A stretch of DNA of 64,000 bases from Paracerasibacillus soli (GTDB taxonomy: Bacteria > Bacillota > Bacilli > Bacillales > Amphibacillaceae), in assembly GCF_034006335.1 (NCBI RefSeq), contig NZ_JAWDIQ010000001.1. One strand, written 5' to 3'. Made by a program: the position numbers and the translations under genes. Shown here piece after piece: positions 1 through 9,170 of the stretch; within the stretch, counting starts at the first letter, position 1, and each line of letters starts with the position of its first letter. The notes under the pieces were generated by a model, which was given only the letters and a program-made list of their open reading frames with translations, was not told the origin of the DNA and ran no database searches.

Positions 1-2
1 TA

Positions 3-769
3 TCATCGATACTGTATCTTCCAAATGAACAAAACAGCATAGATACAACTTCTCCTTTATCGATAGGGAGAATAGAGGAAACTGAGGACGGACTAGCATT
101 TAAAAGTTGGGACTTAAACATATTGACAGCGGTGAACAAACTAATCCATCCAGTCAGACAAGAAACTTATGAAAATGTCACCTTATTCTTGCATGAGCAA
201 ACAGTTCAACAATATGACATATTTCCAGGCTATGCTTCACTCGATATTTTTATGAATAATGATGCGAAGAAACAAGATATACAAAAAGTCGAAGACCAGT
301 TAGCTTCATTAGCTGTGTTGCACCCAACAACCTACTCTATATGGACGAACTAGCGATAAAGAATGATACGACATTTGCAAATTTTATTTCGCTTCTTGGA
401 TATAGTTTATTTATTATCCTGTTACTATGCATATGTGCAATTATCATGCTTGTATTTCTTATGAAGTTCTACCAAAGAGAAAGAGAATTTCTCATCTATC
501 GTGCTCTAGGTGGGACAAGGAAAGATATTTTACGTTTATTTATATTGGAACTATGTATCTATTATTTATTAGCTTTACTCATTACCATTATCATACTATC
601 TGTGACGTTATTCATCTTACCTGCTCCAGCACAATCTGTTTTAGTTGTAGTTAAAACAGTAATTCTATCTTTTATATTAATGGTGATGACGACGGGCATC
701 TTTAGTTATATTTTTATTAAAAAACTACATATTTCTAAACTTGAACATATACAAAATAAATATTTATAA
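3..769 (+). CDS. ABC transporter permease, FtsX/MacB-like, C-terminal part (left edge, frameshift)
   Basis: The reading frame is open from the window edge, so the N-terminus lies outside. The visible part has about 110 residues of extracellular-type domain, then three hydrophobic segments (about 360-470, 530-600 and 640-720) separated by a basic loop containing YQREREFLIYRALGG, an arrangement typical of the C-terminal half of FtsX-like permeases. The frame slips by one base near 340, where the upstream frame ends at 353 and the downstream frame is already open; joining them gives one continuous protein. The fold resembles the permease at 49964-51082, so this may be the end of a third peptide-export locus. 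The substrate is not visible. The class call is good; the specific role is unknown. Confidence 0.65.
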
Positions 770-925
770 AGTGAAACTTCATTCAGTGGGGTTTCCCATC
801 TCCCCCACTGAATGTTAGTTAAACAGAATCGGGCTTTTACTGGCTGTTGATCCCCGACTTACATTTCTTGGATTATACTCGAATTCTTGAAGTGGGGGTC
901 TTACAGCCAGTTAATGCGGGATAAA
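765..925 (+). repeat. Palindromic dispersed repeat, copy 1
   Basis: About 160 bp, repeated in inverted orientation at 42045-42206 with only a few differences. It holds two nested hairpins: a stem of about 13 bp (CATTCAGTGGGG pairing with CCCCCACTGAATG) and a longer one closed by ACTGGCTGT and ACAGCCAGT. No coding capacity is seen, so it behaves like a MITE or REP-type element. It lies immediately after the permease stop and runs into the 5' end of the VanZ-like gene. Confidence 0.85.
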
Positions 926-940
926 GGTTGGTGGAGAGTC

Positions 941-1490
941 TTGCGTGGGTTTAAACGTATAGGTCTGTACGGTATTTTTATTATTTACTTGCTTATATTA
1001 ACTAATTTAATTTTATTTAAAAGTATGCCAATAGAAGAAATGAAAAATCACTTTACCTTTCAAGCGGAAGTACCTTTTTGGTTAGAGCATAATGTTATCC
1101 CTTTTAAAACAATTCTATTTTATTTATTTTTTGCCGATATGAACGTAATGATTCGGGTAGAAAATATAGTTGGAAATATTATCGCTTTTTATGCCGTTCG
1201 GTTTTCTTCTGCCTTTACTTATGAAAAGGAATATTAATTTTAAAAGCGTCGTCATGGCCACATTTTGTTTAAGTTTGTTATATGAACTGACACAGTTGAT
1301 TTTTTCATTCGGTAGCTTTGATGTCGATGATCTTATTTTGAATACATTAGGTGGGGCATTGGGTTATGTAACTAGTAATGTAAAACAATACGCATTAATT
1401 CCTTTTATATCAATGGTAAAGGGACTACTTTTATCGATTCAAAGTAGTCCCTTTCTTTTATTTATACTGTGTATTTTTCTTCTTCAATAA
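941..1490 (+). CDS. VanZ-family membrane protein (frameshift)
   Basis: This is a small integral membrane protein of the VanZ family. The family pattern is visible: an N-terminal transmembrane helix, the conserved IPFKTI segment, VENIVGNIIAF, FMPFGFLLPLL, and the C-terminal FDVDDLILNTLGGALGY. The frame changes at a run of five T at 1186-1190; removing one T joins the two parts exactly at the conserved N-x-x-x-F-x-P-F-G motif. I prefer the TTG at 941 because GGTGGAG lies just before it; an ATG at 914 belongs to the upstream repeat. The last residues read through a terminator hairpin, so the true C-terminus is uncertain. VanZ homologues are linked to glycopeptide tolerance in some bacteria, but the role here is unknown. 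Confidence 0.65.
1418..1460 (+). terminator. Rho-independent terminator after the VanZ-like gene
   Basis: A 14-bp inverted repeat (AAAGGGACTACTTT pairing with AAAGTAGTCCCTTT) is followed by CTTTTA on the plus strand. It sits between two convergent genes and could stop transcription from both sides. Confidence 0.7.
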
Positions 1491-3246
1491 TCTCTGCCGC
1501 GATTTCACGCTTTTTCGCAATAACGTTAATTGGTGTGAAGCGTGTTAACTTGCGTAGAGATGAAAGCATCATACGTAATGTATCGCCTTCTTCCACAGCA
1601 ATTAGAATTTCTTTTGCGTCTGCTTCAATACGGTTAAATGCTTCTTGTACGTATACTTGTGTATAAAGTAATTTTTGATTATTCTTTTCTACACCTGATT
1701 TATTAATTGCTTTTTCAGTACGTAGAATAGCAGATTCCATATTATAAACTTCTGCAACCATGTCAGCAAGATTCACAAGAATTTCTTGCTCATTTTCAAG
1801 TTTTTGCATATACTTTTGTGCTGCTAAACCTGCTCCTAGTAGAACAATTTTCTTTGCATTACGCAGCAAGTACTTTTCTTGTTCAAGTGGCTCTGTACCA
1901 GGCTCTTCTGGCATCATCATCATGAGTTCCTCTTGAAGACCTTGTGCTTTTTGTAGTAATGGCAATTCACCTTTCATTGCCTTCTTCAATAATGTTCCAG
2001 GTACGATTAGACGGTTAATTTCGTTAGTACCTTCGAAAATACGGTTAATACGTGAGTCACGATACATGCGCTCTACTTCGTATTCTTGCATGAACCCATA
2101 ACCACCATGCATTTGCACTGCTTCATCTGCTACATAGTCAAGACATTCTGTTGCTGTATATTTGTTCATCGAGCATTCGATTTGGTATTCCGCAATTGCT
2201 TTTGCGATTTCTTGACCGTCTTTCAATTGTTCTTCATCTAACGATCCCATTCTTTGTTCGAATAGCCCTACTGTACGATAAACTGCACTTTCGTTTGCAT
2301 ACGTAGATGCTGCCATCGTAGCTAATTTTTCTTGTGTCAATGTAAAGCTTGAAATCGGTGTACCAAATTGTTTACGTTCGTTTACATATTTTGTTGCTAA
2401 TTCTATTCCACGCTTTGCTCCACCAACACCTCCGATAGCTAGCTTGTAACGACCTACGTTTAGGATGTTAAATGCAATACGGTGTCCTTTTCCTTTTTCA
2501 CCTAGTAAGTTTTCAACTGGAACTTCCGCGTCTTCTAATACTAAAGTACGAGTGGAAGAACTCTTAATTCCCATTTTCTTTTCTTCTGGTCCAACAGATA
2601 CACCTGGAAACTCTCTTTCTACAATAAACGCAGAGAAATGTTCGCCATCGATTTTTGCATAAACAACAAATACGTCCGCAAAGTCGGAGTTTGTGATCCA
2701 TTGCTTCTCACCATTTAAGATATAATGAGTTCCAGCTTCATTTAACTTTGCAGTAGCCTTTGCACCTAAAGCATCGGAACCTGAACCTGGCTCCGTCAAT
2801 GCGTAAGCTGCAATCCACTCACCAGTTGCAAGTTTTGGTAAATATTTTTCTTTTTGTTCATGATTACCGAAAAATACAATTGGTAGTGTGCCAATTCCAA
2901 CGTGCGCACCGTGTGTAATGGAGAAACCACCTGCACGTGCAAATTTTTCAGTAATAAGAGAAGAACTTATTTTATCAAGTCCTAATCCACCGTATTCTTC
3001 TGGAATATCTGCACTTAAAAGGCCTAGTTCTCCCGCTTTATGCAATAAATTTACAGAGTGTTCGAACTCATGGTTTTCCAAGTTATCCACAAGTGGTAAT
3101 ACTTCCCCAACTACAAAGTCTTCTGTTGTTTTTGCAATCATTTTATGTTCATCAGAGAAATCTTCTGGTGTTAAAATATCTTCTCCATTTAGATCTTCTA
3201 CTAAAAACGCGCCACCTTTAAATAACTTTTCTTTTGTTTCGCTCAT
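1462..3246 (-). CDS. fadE: Acyl-CoA dehydrogenase FadE
   Basis: This is the FAD-dependent first step of fatty acid beta-oxidation, converting acyl-CoA to trans-2-enoyl-CoA. The 594-residue length and the layout match Bacillus subtilis FadE (YusJ): N-terminal helical domain, middle beta domain with TEPGSGSDA, and C-terminal domain with YxxERMYRDSRINRIFEGTNEI, followed by the extra C-terminal helical extension of the long acyl-CoA dehydrogenases. I chose the ATG at 3246, preceded by GAAGGG, over a TTG two codons upstream. It is the last gene of the fadN-fadA-fadE operon, so it is probably repressed by FadR through the box at 6980. Confidence 0.95.
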   Translation of the reverse strand: MSETKEKLFKGGAFLVEDLNGEDILTPEDFSDEHKMIAKTTEDFVVGEVLPLVDNLENHEFEHSVNLLHKAGELGLLSADIPEEYGGLGLDKISSSLITEKFARAGGFSITHGAHVGIGTLPIVFFGNHEQKEKYLPKLATGEWIAAYALTEPGSGSDALGAKATAKLNEAGTHYILNGEKQWITNSDFADVFVVYAKIDGEHFSAFIVEREFPGVSVGPEEKKMGIKSSSTRTLVLEDAEVPVENLLGEKGKGHRIAFNILNVGRYKLAIGGVGGAKRGIELATKYVNERKQFGTPISSFTLTQEKLATMAASTYANESAVYRTVGLFEQRMGSLDEEQLKDGQEIAKAIAEYQIECSMNKYTATECLDYVADEAVQMHGGYGFMQEYEVERMYRDSRINRIFEGTNEINRLIVPGTLLKKAMKGELPLLQKAQGLQEELMMMMPEEPGTEPLEQEKYLLRNAKKIVLLGAGLAAQKYMQKLENEQEILVNLADMVAEVYNMESAILRTEKAINKSGVEKNNQKLLYTQVYVQEAFNRIEADAKEILIAVEEGDTLRMMLSSLRKLTRFTPINVIAKKREIAAEIIEEEKYTV

Positions 3247-3366
3247 CGTCAACTTTCCCTTCGTTTTTAGATTTTTATATCGACATGACGCTACAATAAG
3301 TCATGTCGATTGAAACATTCTTTTACATATATTTATTTGGAATCCCTAACCCAAAGCGCCAAATTC

Positions 3367-4541
3367 CTATAAGAGTTCAAACACTCCTGCAGCTCCCATT
3401 CCGCCACCGATACACATGGTGACAACACCAAATTGTACGTTACGACGTTTCATTTCATGCATGAGTGAAAGCGTTAATTTTGTACCTGTCATACCTAATG
3501 GGTGTCCGAGTGCAATGGCACCACCATTTACGTTTACGATTGATGGATCAAGCTCTAGTTCCTGCATTACACGTACGGACTGTGAAGCAAACGCTTCATT
3601 TAGTTCGAAAAGACCCACATCAGAAACGTTTAATCCAGCTAGTTTTAATGCTTTAGGAATCGCTTTAACTGGACCAACCCCCATTATTTCCGGTTCCACC
3701 CCCGCTACTGCAAAGGAACGGAATTTTAAAAGAGGTTGTAACCCTTCCGCTTCTGCTTTTTCCTTATCCATAACAAGTACAGTTGCTGCTCCATCACTCA
3801 TTTGAGAAGAGTTTCCTGCTGTTACGGATCCTCTTACATTAAATGCAGGACGAAGCTTTCCTAATACTTCTAATGTCGTACCAGGACGAACCCCTTCATC
3901 CATTTCAAATAGAAATGATTTTTCTTCAATTTTCCCGTCATTTCCTACAACACGGTTTGTCACTTCTACCGGAACAATTTCGTCTTTGAATTTGCCATCT
4001 TTAATAGCTTGTGCAGCACGTTTATGACTTTCTACTGCAAACGCGTCTTGTTCTTCTCGTGAAATCTTAAAGCGATTTGCTACTTCCTCAGCTGTATGTC
4101 CCATGCCCATGTAGTAACCTGGCGCATCTTGGACAAGCTTCGTATTTGGCTTAATCACGTGTCCCCCATCGGGATTAAGCTCATTGATTCTGCTCCGCCG
4201 GCAATGATTGTATCGCTATGACCAATCATGATTCGTTCAGCCGCATAGGCAATACTTTGTAAGCCTGATGAACAATAACGATTAATCGTTATGCCCGGTA
4301 CATCATCTTGTAAACCAGCTAACCCAGCGATGTTACGTGCCATATTCATTCCTTGTTCCGCTTCTGGCATCGCGCAACCGATAATCACATCATCAATATT
4401 GCCGTTATAATCGCCAGCACGTTTTAATGTTTCTTTTACTGTAAGTGCAGCTAAATCACCTGGACGTGCGTTAACTAATGACCCTCTATTTGCTCTACCA
4501 ACAGGGGTTCTCGCTCCTGCAACAATTACTGCCTCTCTCAC
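3367..4541 (-). CDS. fadA: Acetyl-CoA acyltransferase (thiolase) FadA (frameshift)
   Basis: This is 3-ketoacyl-CoA thiolase, the last step of beta-oxidation. The nucleophilic Cys is in NRYCSSGLQ, with the C-terminal NVNGGAIALGHPLGMTG and CIGGGMGAAGVFE catalytic His and Cys motifs. The gene is split in a run of five C at 4163-4167 (AESMSLIPMG then HVIKPNTKL); adding one base gives 391 residues, the normal size. It sits 18 nt downstream of fadN and about 120 nt upstream of fadE in one operon. Because everything else is intact, the break is probably a sequence error. Confidence 0.92.
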
Positions 4542-4558
4542 ATTTACTCCCCCTCTTC

Positions 4559-6957
4559 TTAGTTACGTAATGGTTTTCCTTTTAGCAACATGTGTTGCAT
4601 TCTTGCCTGAGTTTTCGGCTCACCAATCAAACTTAGGAATGCTTCACGCTCTAGATCGAGCATCACTTGCTCGTCGATTAATGATCCTTCTTTTATACGA
4701 CCACCTGAAAGTACATATGCTAACTTCTCTGCAATTTTCACATCATGTTCTGACGCATAGCCACTCAACTGTAAATTTTTTGCACCTAATAACATGGCAG
4801 CATAGCCTGCATCCCCTGCGACAGGAATCTTTTCACGTAGAGGTGCTTGATAACCTTGCTGCGCTAAAGATAGTACCGTTTGTTTTGCGTCGTATAATAA
4901 ATGATCAGGATTTGCGCTAATACGGTCTCCGGCATCTAGATAACCGTTTTCTCTTGCTTCCGCTGCCGATGTAGAAACTTTAGCAGTCGCTACTTTTTCA
5001 AATACATCCGCTGCAACTTTGATTAAATCGAAATCAACACCCTTTGGCATGTTGCGTAACATTTTTAAGTAAAGTTCTTTTGTTCCGCCCCCACCTGGAA
5101 TGAGACCAACTCCAAATTCAACAAGACCCATATATGTTTCTGGTGATGCTTGAATAGCAGCTGCTGGTAAAGATACCTCTGCACCGCCACCTAATGTCAT
5201 ATTAAATGGTGCAGTTACAACAGGTTTATTTGCATACTTAATATTCATTGCCATGTTTTGAAATTGACGTACAACCATATCTAATTCCATAAAATTATAA
5301 TCTTGTGCTTCCATTAACATTAAGGCCAAGTTGGCACCAACACAGAAGTTTTTACCTTGGTTTCCGATTACAAGACCTTCGTAGTTTTTATCTACTTCAT
5401 CAATGGCTGCATTCACCATCTGAATAATATCTAAACCAATTGCATTACTTTGTGAGTGGAATTCAAGCAATGCTACACCATCACCTAAATCTACGAGACT
5501 AGCACCAGTATTTTTCTTAATAACACCTTTTGTCTCTTTTAATCTCTTAATATGAATTTCTTTCTTATTAAACGCTTGTTTAACATATTCGCCATCGTGG
5601 TGATAGTAAGTGTTTCCACCATCTACTTTATAGAATGAATCATATCCGTCAGCAAGTAATTTTTCGACCCATTCTGGTACACTTGCCCCTTCATCTTTCA
5701 TTCTTGCAACTGATTTTTCAAGTCCAATTGCATCCCAAGTTTCAAATGGACCGTATTGCCAGCCAAAGCCCCACTTCATGGCTTCGTCAATGGATACAAT
5801 ATCATCTGCAATTTCTCCAACTAGTTCTGCCGAATATAGTAGAACAGGTTTTAAAATGGACCATAAAAGATCTCCTGCACGATCATCTTTCGCTGAAATA
5901 AGCGCTTTCAATTTACGTCGAGAGCCTTTTTGCTGTTTCGCCATTTCCGTAGCAGCTGTTTTTAATTTTTTACGGTCTTCATATTCCATTGTTTCAGGAT
6001 TTAATTCGTAAATCGTACTGCCATCTTTACCTTTTTTGCGTAAATAAAATCCTTGACCACTTTTCGCACCTAACCAACCTTTTTCTAACATGTCTTTCAT
6101 AAACTGTGGTACATCAAATACTTCTTTTTCTTCACCATCTACTTGATCATACACATTTTTTGCTACATGGATAAATGTATCTAGCCCAACAACATCCAAC
6201 GTACGGAATGTAGCACTCTTTGGACGGCCAATCATCGTTCCTGTAACTGAATCCACTTCACCAATACTATATTTACCGGCCAACATTTCACGCACCGTCA
6301 CAAGTAAGCCATACGTACCAATACGGTTCGCAATAAAGTTTGGCGTATCCTTCGCTTCTACAACACCCTTTCCTAATACATCTTCACCAAAAGTTTTCAT
6401 AAAGGATAATACTTCAGGAGCTGTATCTTTCGTCGGAATTACTTCAAGCAATTTTAGGTAACGTGGTGGATTGAAAAAGTGTGTTCCTAGGAAATGTTTT
6501 CGGAAGTCCTCTGAACAGTCCTCCACCATTGCTTCTACTGAAATACAGACGTATTAGAACTAACAATTGCACCAGGTTTACGGTATTTATCAACATTAGC
6601 AAAAACCTTTTTCTTAATATCTAGGTTTTCCACAACAACTTCAATAATCCAGTCTACTTCACTTAATTTTCCCATATCGTCTTCCATATTACCTACTTCA
6701 ATTAGATCAAGACTCTTCTGTGAAGTAATTGGCGACGGCTTTTGTTTTCGTAATGCTAATTTACTATTTGCAGCAATCCGATTGCGCACAGATGTATCTT
6801 CTAGTGTTAACCCCTTTTGTTCTTCCGCATCTGTTAATTCTCTTGGAACAATATCAAGCATAATCGTAGGAATACCGATATTTGCTAAATGAGCAGCAAT
6901 CCAGAAGCCCATTACACCCGACCCTAAAACCGCAGCACGCTTGATTGATCGTTTCAT
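4559..6957 (-). CDS. fadN: 3-hydroxyacyl-CoA dehydrogenase / enoyl-CoA hydratase FadN (frameshift)
   Basis: A bifunctional beta-oxidation enzyme. The N-terminal NAD-binding domain has AVLGSGVMG and a second segment with GTHFFNPPRYLKLLE; a crotonase-type hydratase domain lies in the C-terminal half (GNQGKNFCVGANL, and MTLGGGAEVSL for the oxyanion hole). ATG 6957 is preceded by a strong GGGGG ribosome site. The frame breaks near 6546 inside the conserved SSNTSG motif; one missing G restores a protein of about 799 residues, as in YusL of Bacillus subtilis. It is the first gene of the operon, and its promoter region holds a FadR box. Confidence 0.93.
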
Positions 6958-6979
6958 TTTTAATCCCCCAATCCTATTT

Positions 6980-6997
6980 TGAATGAACACTCATTCA
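6980..6997 (+). promoter_or_regulatory. FadR operator upstream of fadN
   Basis: The sequence TGAATGAACACTCATTCA is a perfect 7+7 inverted repeat with a 4-bp spacer and matches the known Bacillus FadR (TetR-family) site TGAATGAnTAnTCATTCA. It lies 23 bp before the fadN start, so FadR would block fadNAE transcription until acyl-CoA releases it. Confidence 0.9.
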
Positions 6998-7320
6998 TTT
7001 TAATGCTAAAAAGAAAAGATAGTTCCCTATCCGTCTAACTAATACTATAAGATATATTAGAATTTTTTGCAATAAAATCAATGAAAAGTTTTTTGTTCTT
7101 TTAAAGTGCATGCTATTGAATTTAAGGTTATGGAGTATTGCGGACATAATGTACCACCTGTGTAATCTTTCTTACCAGTGAATGTCTCAGACCTCAGCAA
7201 CTGTTGCCACCGTATTTAACAAAAAATCTTTAAAAACAAAAAAGTCTAATCACTGCCTGTTTTAGGCGAAAAATTAGGCTTTGTAATGTTTAACAAACGC
7301 ACCCTATTCTAGAACAGTTG
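6998..7320. other. Intergenic region between fadN and the GrpB-like gene
   Basis: No coding region is seen. An AT-rich stretch (7040-7070) could hold the fadN promoter. A short hairpin (GCCTGTTTTAGGC, near 7255) and the motif GAATAGGGTGCGTTTGTT (minus strand, near 7292-7312) are present; the latter resembles motifs at 7877 and 8462. Confidence 0.4.
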
Positions 7321-7836
7321 CTACCTTCCCTGTTGTCCAAACCATTCCAATGCTCGTTGTTCCATTTCGCTCACGAAAGGCTTTTTCGCTTTGCTATAAT
7401 AAGCCGTATCTTCATATTTTTGAGCCAGCTCTTCTTTTAAACGCTTGTATCGTTCAACTTCATCAGGATGAGTTCTTAAATAATCTCGAAAAACTAAATG
7501 CCGTTCGATTTGAGGGTTATCATACTGGTAAACATGGATGTGGTGGGTTCTGTTCTCCCCACCTTTTCGAAATAATCGTCGATTCTGTATGCCCCATTCC
7601 CCAGCAACGTCATATCCAAGTAAGCTCATTTGGTCATTGAATGTATCAATTTTATCGATGTCTTTGACGAGACACATCATGTCAATAACAGGCTTTGCAT
7701 TCATGCCTAAGACAGAGGTACTACCAAAATGTTCAAACTTGATTATTTCATCCCCAAAAATTGCACTCAAAAACTCAGCCTCATCTTCAAACATTTTACT
7801 CCAATTTTCATCATACTCCGATAGCCTAACTTTCAA
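7321..7836 (-). CDS. GrpB family protein (UPF0157)
   Basis: A 171-residue protein of the GrpB family, a nucleotidyltransferase-fold group. Visible family marks are the start VRLSEYDENWSKMFEDE, the motif FEHFGSTSVLGMNAKPVIDMM (GSTS followed by the acidic D-M-M position), and HHIHVYQ followed by HLVFRDYLRTHP. It starts at a TTG (7836) preceded by GGGGG six bases upstream. The biochemical role of stand-alone GrpB proteins is poorly known. It stands alone in an accessory patch next to a toxin-antitoxin pair and an integrase. Confidence 0.85.
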   Translation of the reverse strand: MKVRLSEYDENWSKMFEDEAEFLSAIFGDEIIKFEHFGSTSVLGMNAKPVIDMMCLVKDIDKIDTFNDQMSLLGYDVAGEWGIQNRRLFRKGGENRTHHIHVYQYDNPQIERHLVFRDYLRTHPDEVERYKRLKEELAQKYEDTAYYSKAKKPFVSEMEQRALEWFGQQGR

Positions 7837-7876
7837 TTGTATCCCCCACTAAAGCACTTTATAAATCCATCTACGA

Positions 7877-7893
7877 CAAAATGGCCCGATTCA
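7877..7893 (-). repeat. Short intergenic module (GAATCGGGCCATTTTGT)
   Basis: On the minus strand this reads GAATCGGGCCATTTTGT. A close match lies at 8465-8481 and a weaker one near 7295. Each precedes a minus-strand gene by about 20-60 bases. It may be a shared intergenic remnant that travels with small accessory genes; function unknown. Confidence 0.45.
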
Positions 7894-7969
7894 GGCACAG
7901 TACTTCTTCCACAACTGCACCCGTTAACAGAAGAGTACGTCTTGTTTTGTTGAGCTAACAATATAATAT

Positions 7970-8428
7970 TTAATCCCAATAATTAAATACGATTTCTCCT
8001 ACTGTTTTCGGTTTCCAATACGTAAGTTGTTTCAATTCATCTTGGTGCAAAGTGTTTTCATTTTTAATGATAATATTTTTGCCTTGTTGAGTATACTTTA
8101 AAGGTTCATTCAGCTGCTCAAGACATAATACTTTATAATACTGATTGAAGGTCTTTGATAGCTCAATATCGTTAATGAAAGGCAAGTTATGTTCATCTGC
8201 TTCACGGGAAGATGTAAACGCAACGAATGGATAATGGCTATTAAGAAGGACGTGAACCCTTTTATTCTTCAGTTTAATTATACATTCGTAGAAATTTTTC
8301 ATTGAACCTAAGCCTTCAACAATATCCACCCCGTTTGAACCAAATGAGGAATAACAAACTGTCTTAAATCCGCTCTCTCCAATTGATATCGTCGGTTGAA
8401 ACCCAGTAATTCCTGCACGTAAAAGCAT
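7970..8428 (-). CDS. Hypothetical protein, 152 residues
   Basis: I do not recognise this family. The product is soluble and has no signal peptide or membrane segment. It begins MLLRAGITGFQPTIS and ends VGEIVFNYWD. ATG 8428 is preceded by AAGGGGG at good spacing, which decides the start against a longer frame. It lies downstream of the ParE-type toxin gene but is separated from it by 68 bases that contain the short intergenic module, so it is probably an independent accessory gene. Confidence 0.6.
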   Translation of the reverse strand: MLLRAGITGFQPTISIGESGFKTVCYSSFGSNGVDIVEGLGSMKNFYECIIKLKNKRVHVLLNSHYPFVAFTSSREADEHNLPFINDIELSKTFNQYYKVLCLEQLNEPLKYTQQGKNIIIKNENTLHQDELKQLTYWKPKTVGEIVFNYWD

Positions 8429-8464
8429 ACATATCCCCCTTGAAAACAACACCCGTAATCCAAC

Positions 8465-8481
8465 AAAATGGCCCTATTCTT
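8465..8481 (-). repeat. Short intergenic module (GAATAGGGCCATTTTGT)
   Basis: Second clear copy of the module at 7877-7893, differing by one base. It lies upstream of the hypothetical gene 7970-8428. Confidence 0.45.
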
Positions 8482-8496
8482 GAATTACCTAATTCG

Positions 8497-8835
8497 CTAA
8501 CGTTCAGATTGCGATGGTAATATATTAATGACATCAATTGTTTCTTCATCTTCATAAACCATATAGAAAATCAAATAATTTAACATTCGATGCCGACTTT
8601 TTCCGTATGTAAGACAATGAAACCCTCTGAAAGGACCTTCTTCAACTTTTTTACCTACATACGGAAAAGAAGATAACAGGTGATCAATTTCATCAATCAT
8701 GTTATCCTCTTTGGAAAACCACCATTCAAGCACATCTGCTCCTTGTTCCGCAAAGAAAGCTTGAATTTGATCTAAGCAATTTTTAAACTCCTTCGTAAAA
8801 TAAACTGAAAAATTCTGGTCACTTTCTTTGTTCAT
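8497..8835 (-). CDS. RelE/ParE-family toxin of a type II toxin-antitoxin pair
   Basis: A 112-residue protein with the ParE/RelE pattern: an N-terminal YFTKEFKNCLDQIQAFF helix pair, a central FPYVGKKVEEGPFRGFHCLTYGKSRHRMLNYLIFYMVYEDEETIDVINILPSQSER segment forming the beta strands, and a C-terminal Arg. The start at 8835 follows AGGAG. It overlaps the upstream gene by 17 bases, as is usual for translationally coupled pairs. Members either cut mRNA at the ribosome or poison gyrase; which applies here cannot be told. Confidence 0.75.
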   Translation of the reverse strand: MNKESDQNFSVYFTKEFKNCLDQIQAFFAEQGADVLEWWFSKEDNMIDEIDHLLSSFPYVGKKVEEGPFRGFHCLTYGKSRHRMLNYLIFYMVYEDEETIDVINILPSQSER

Positions 8836-9085
8836 CCCTTAACTCCTTAAGTTCTTTTGCTGTATAGCGTTCCATGTCTGGATTATCCAAGTAACGTTGA
8901 AGCGATTCCTTTAATTCTGGATATGCTTCGATTTCCAGTGCTAAATTATCAAATTTTTCATTCACAGAATCCGTATCGTGAACTTCCAAGGAGATTAGTT
9001 TCCCATCGACAACAAACATTCCTTCACTTTTATCACTTAGGGCATTTGCAAGTTCTTTTTTGACATTATTATTCAATGCACCCAT
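8819..9085 (-). CDS. Antitoxin of the ParE/RelE-type pair
   Basis: An 88-residue acidic protein, MGALNNNVKKELANALS..., ending in a helical, charged tail (ERYTAKELKELRDEQRK). The order antitoxin then toxin, the 17-base overlap and the small size support the call; no clear DNA-binding motif can be named by eye. It probably neutralises the 8497-8835 product and represses its own promoter, as is usual for such pairs. Confidence 0.65.
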   Translation of the reverse strand: MGALNNNVKKELANALSDKSEGMFVVDGKLISLEVHDTDSVNEKFDNLALEIEAYPELKESLQRYLDNPDMERYTAKELKELRDEQRK

Positions 9086-9170
9086 TATATTTCACCTCAA
9101 TTTATTTAACCTTAGTATATCACAAATCAGGCTTGTTCCGTCCATTTACCCTCAATTTTAATCGCAAACT

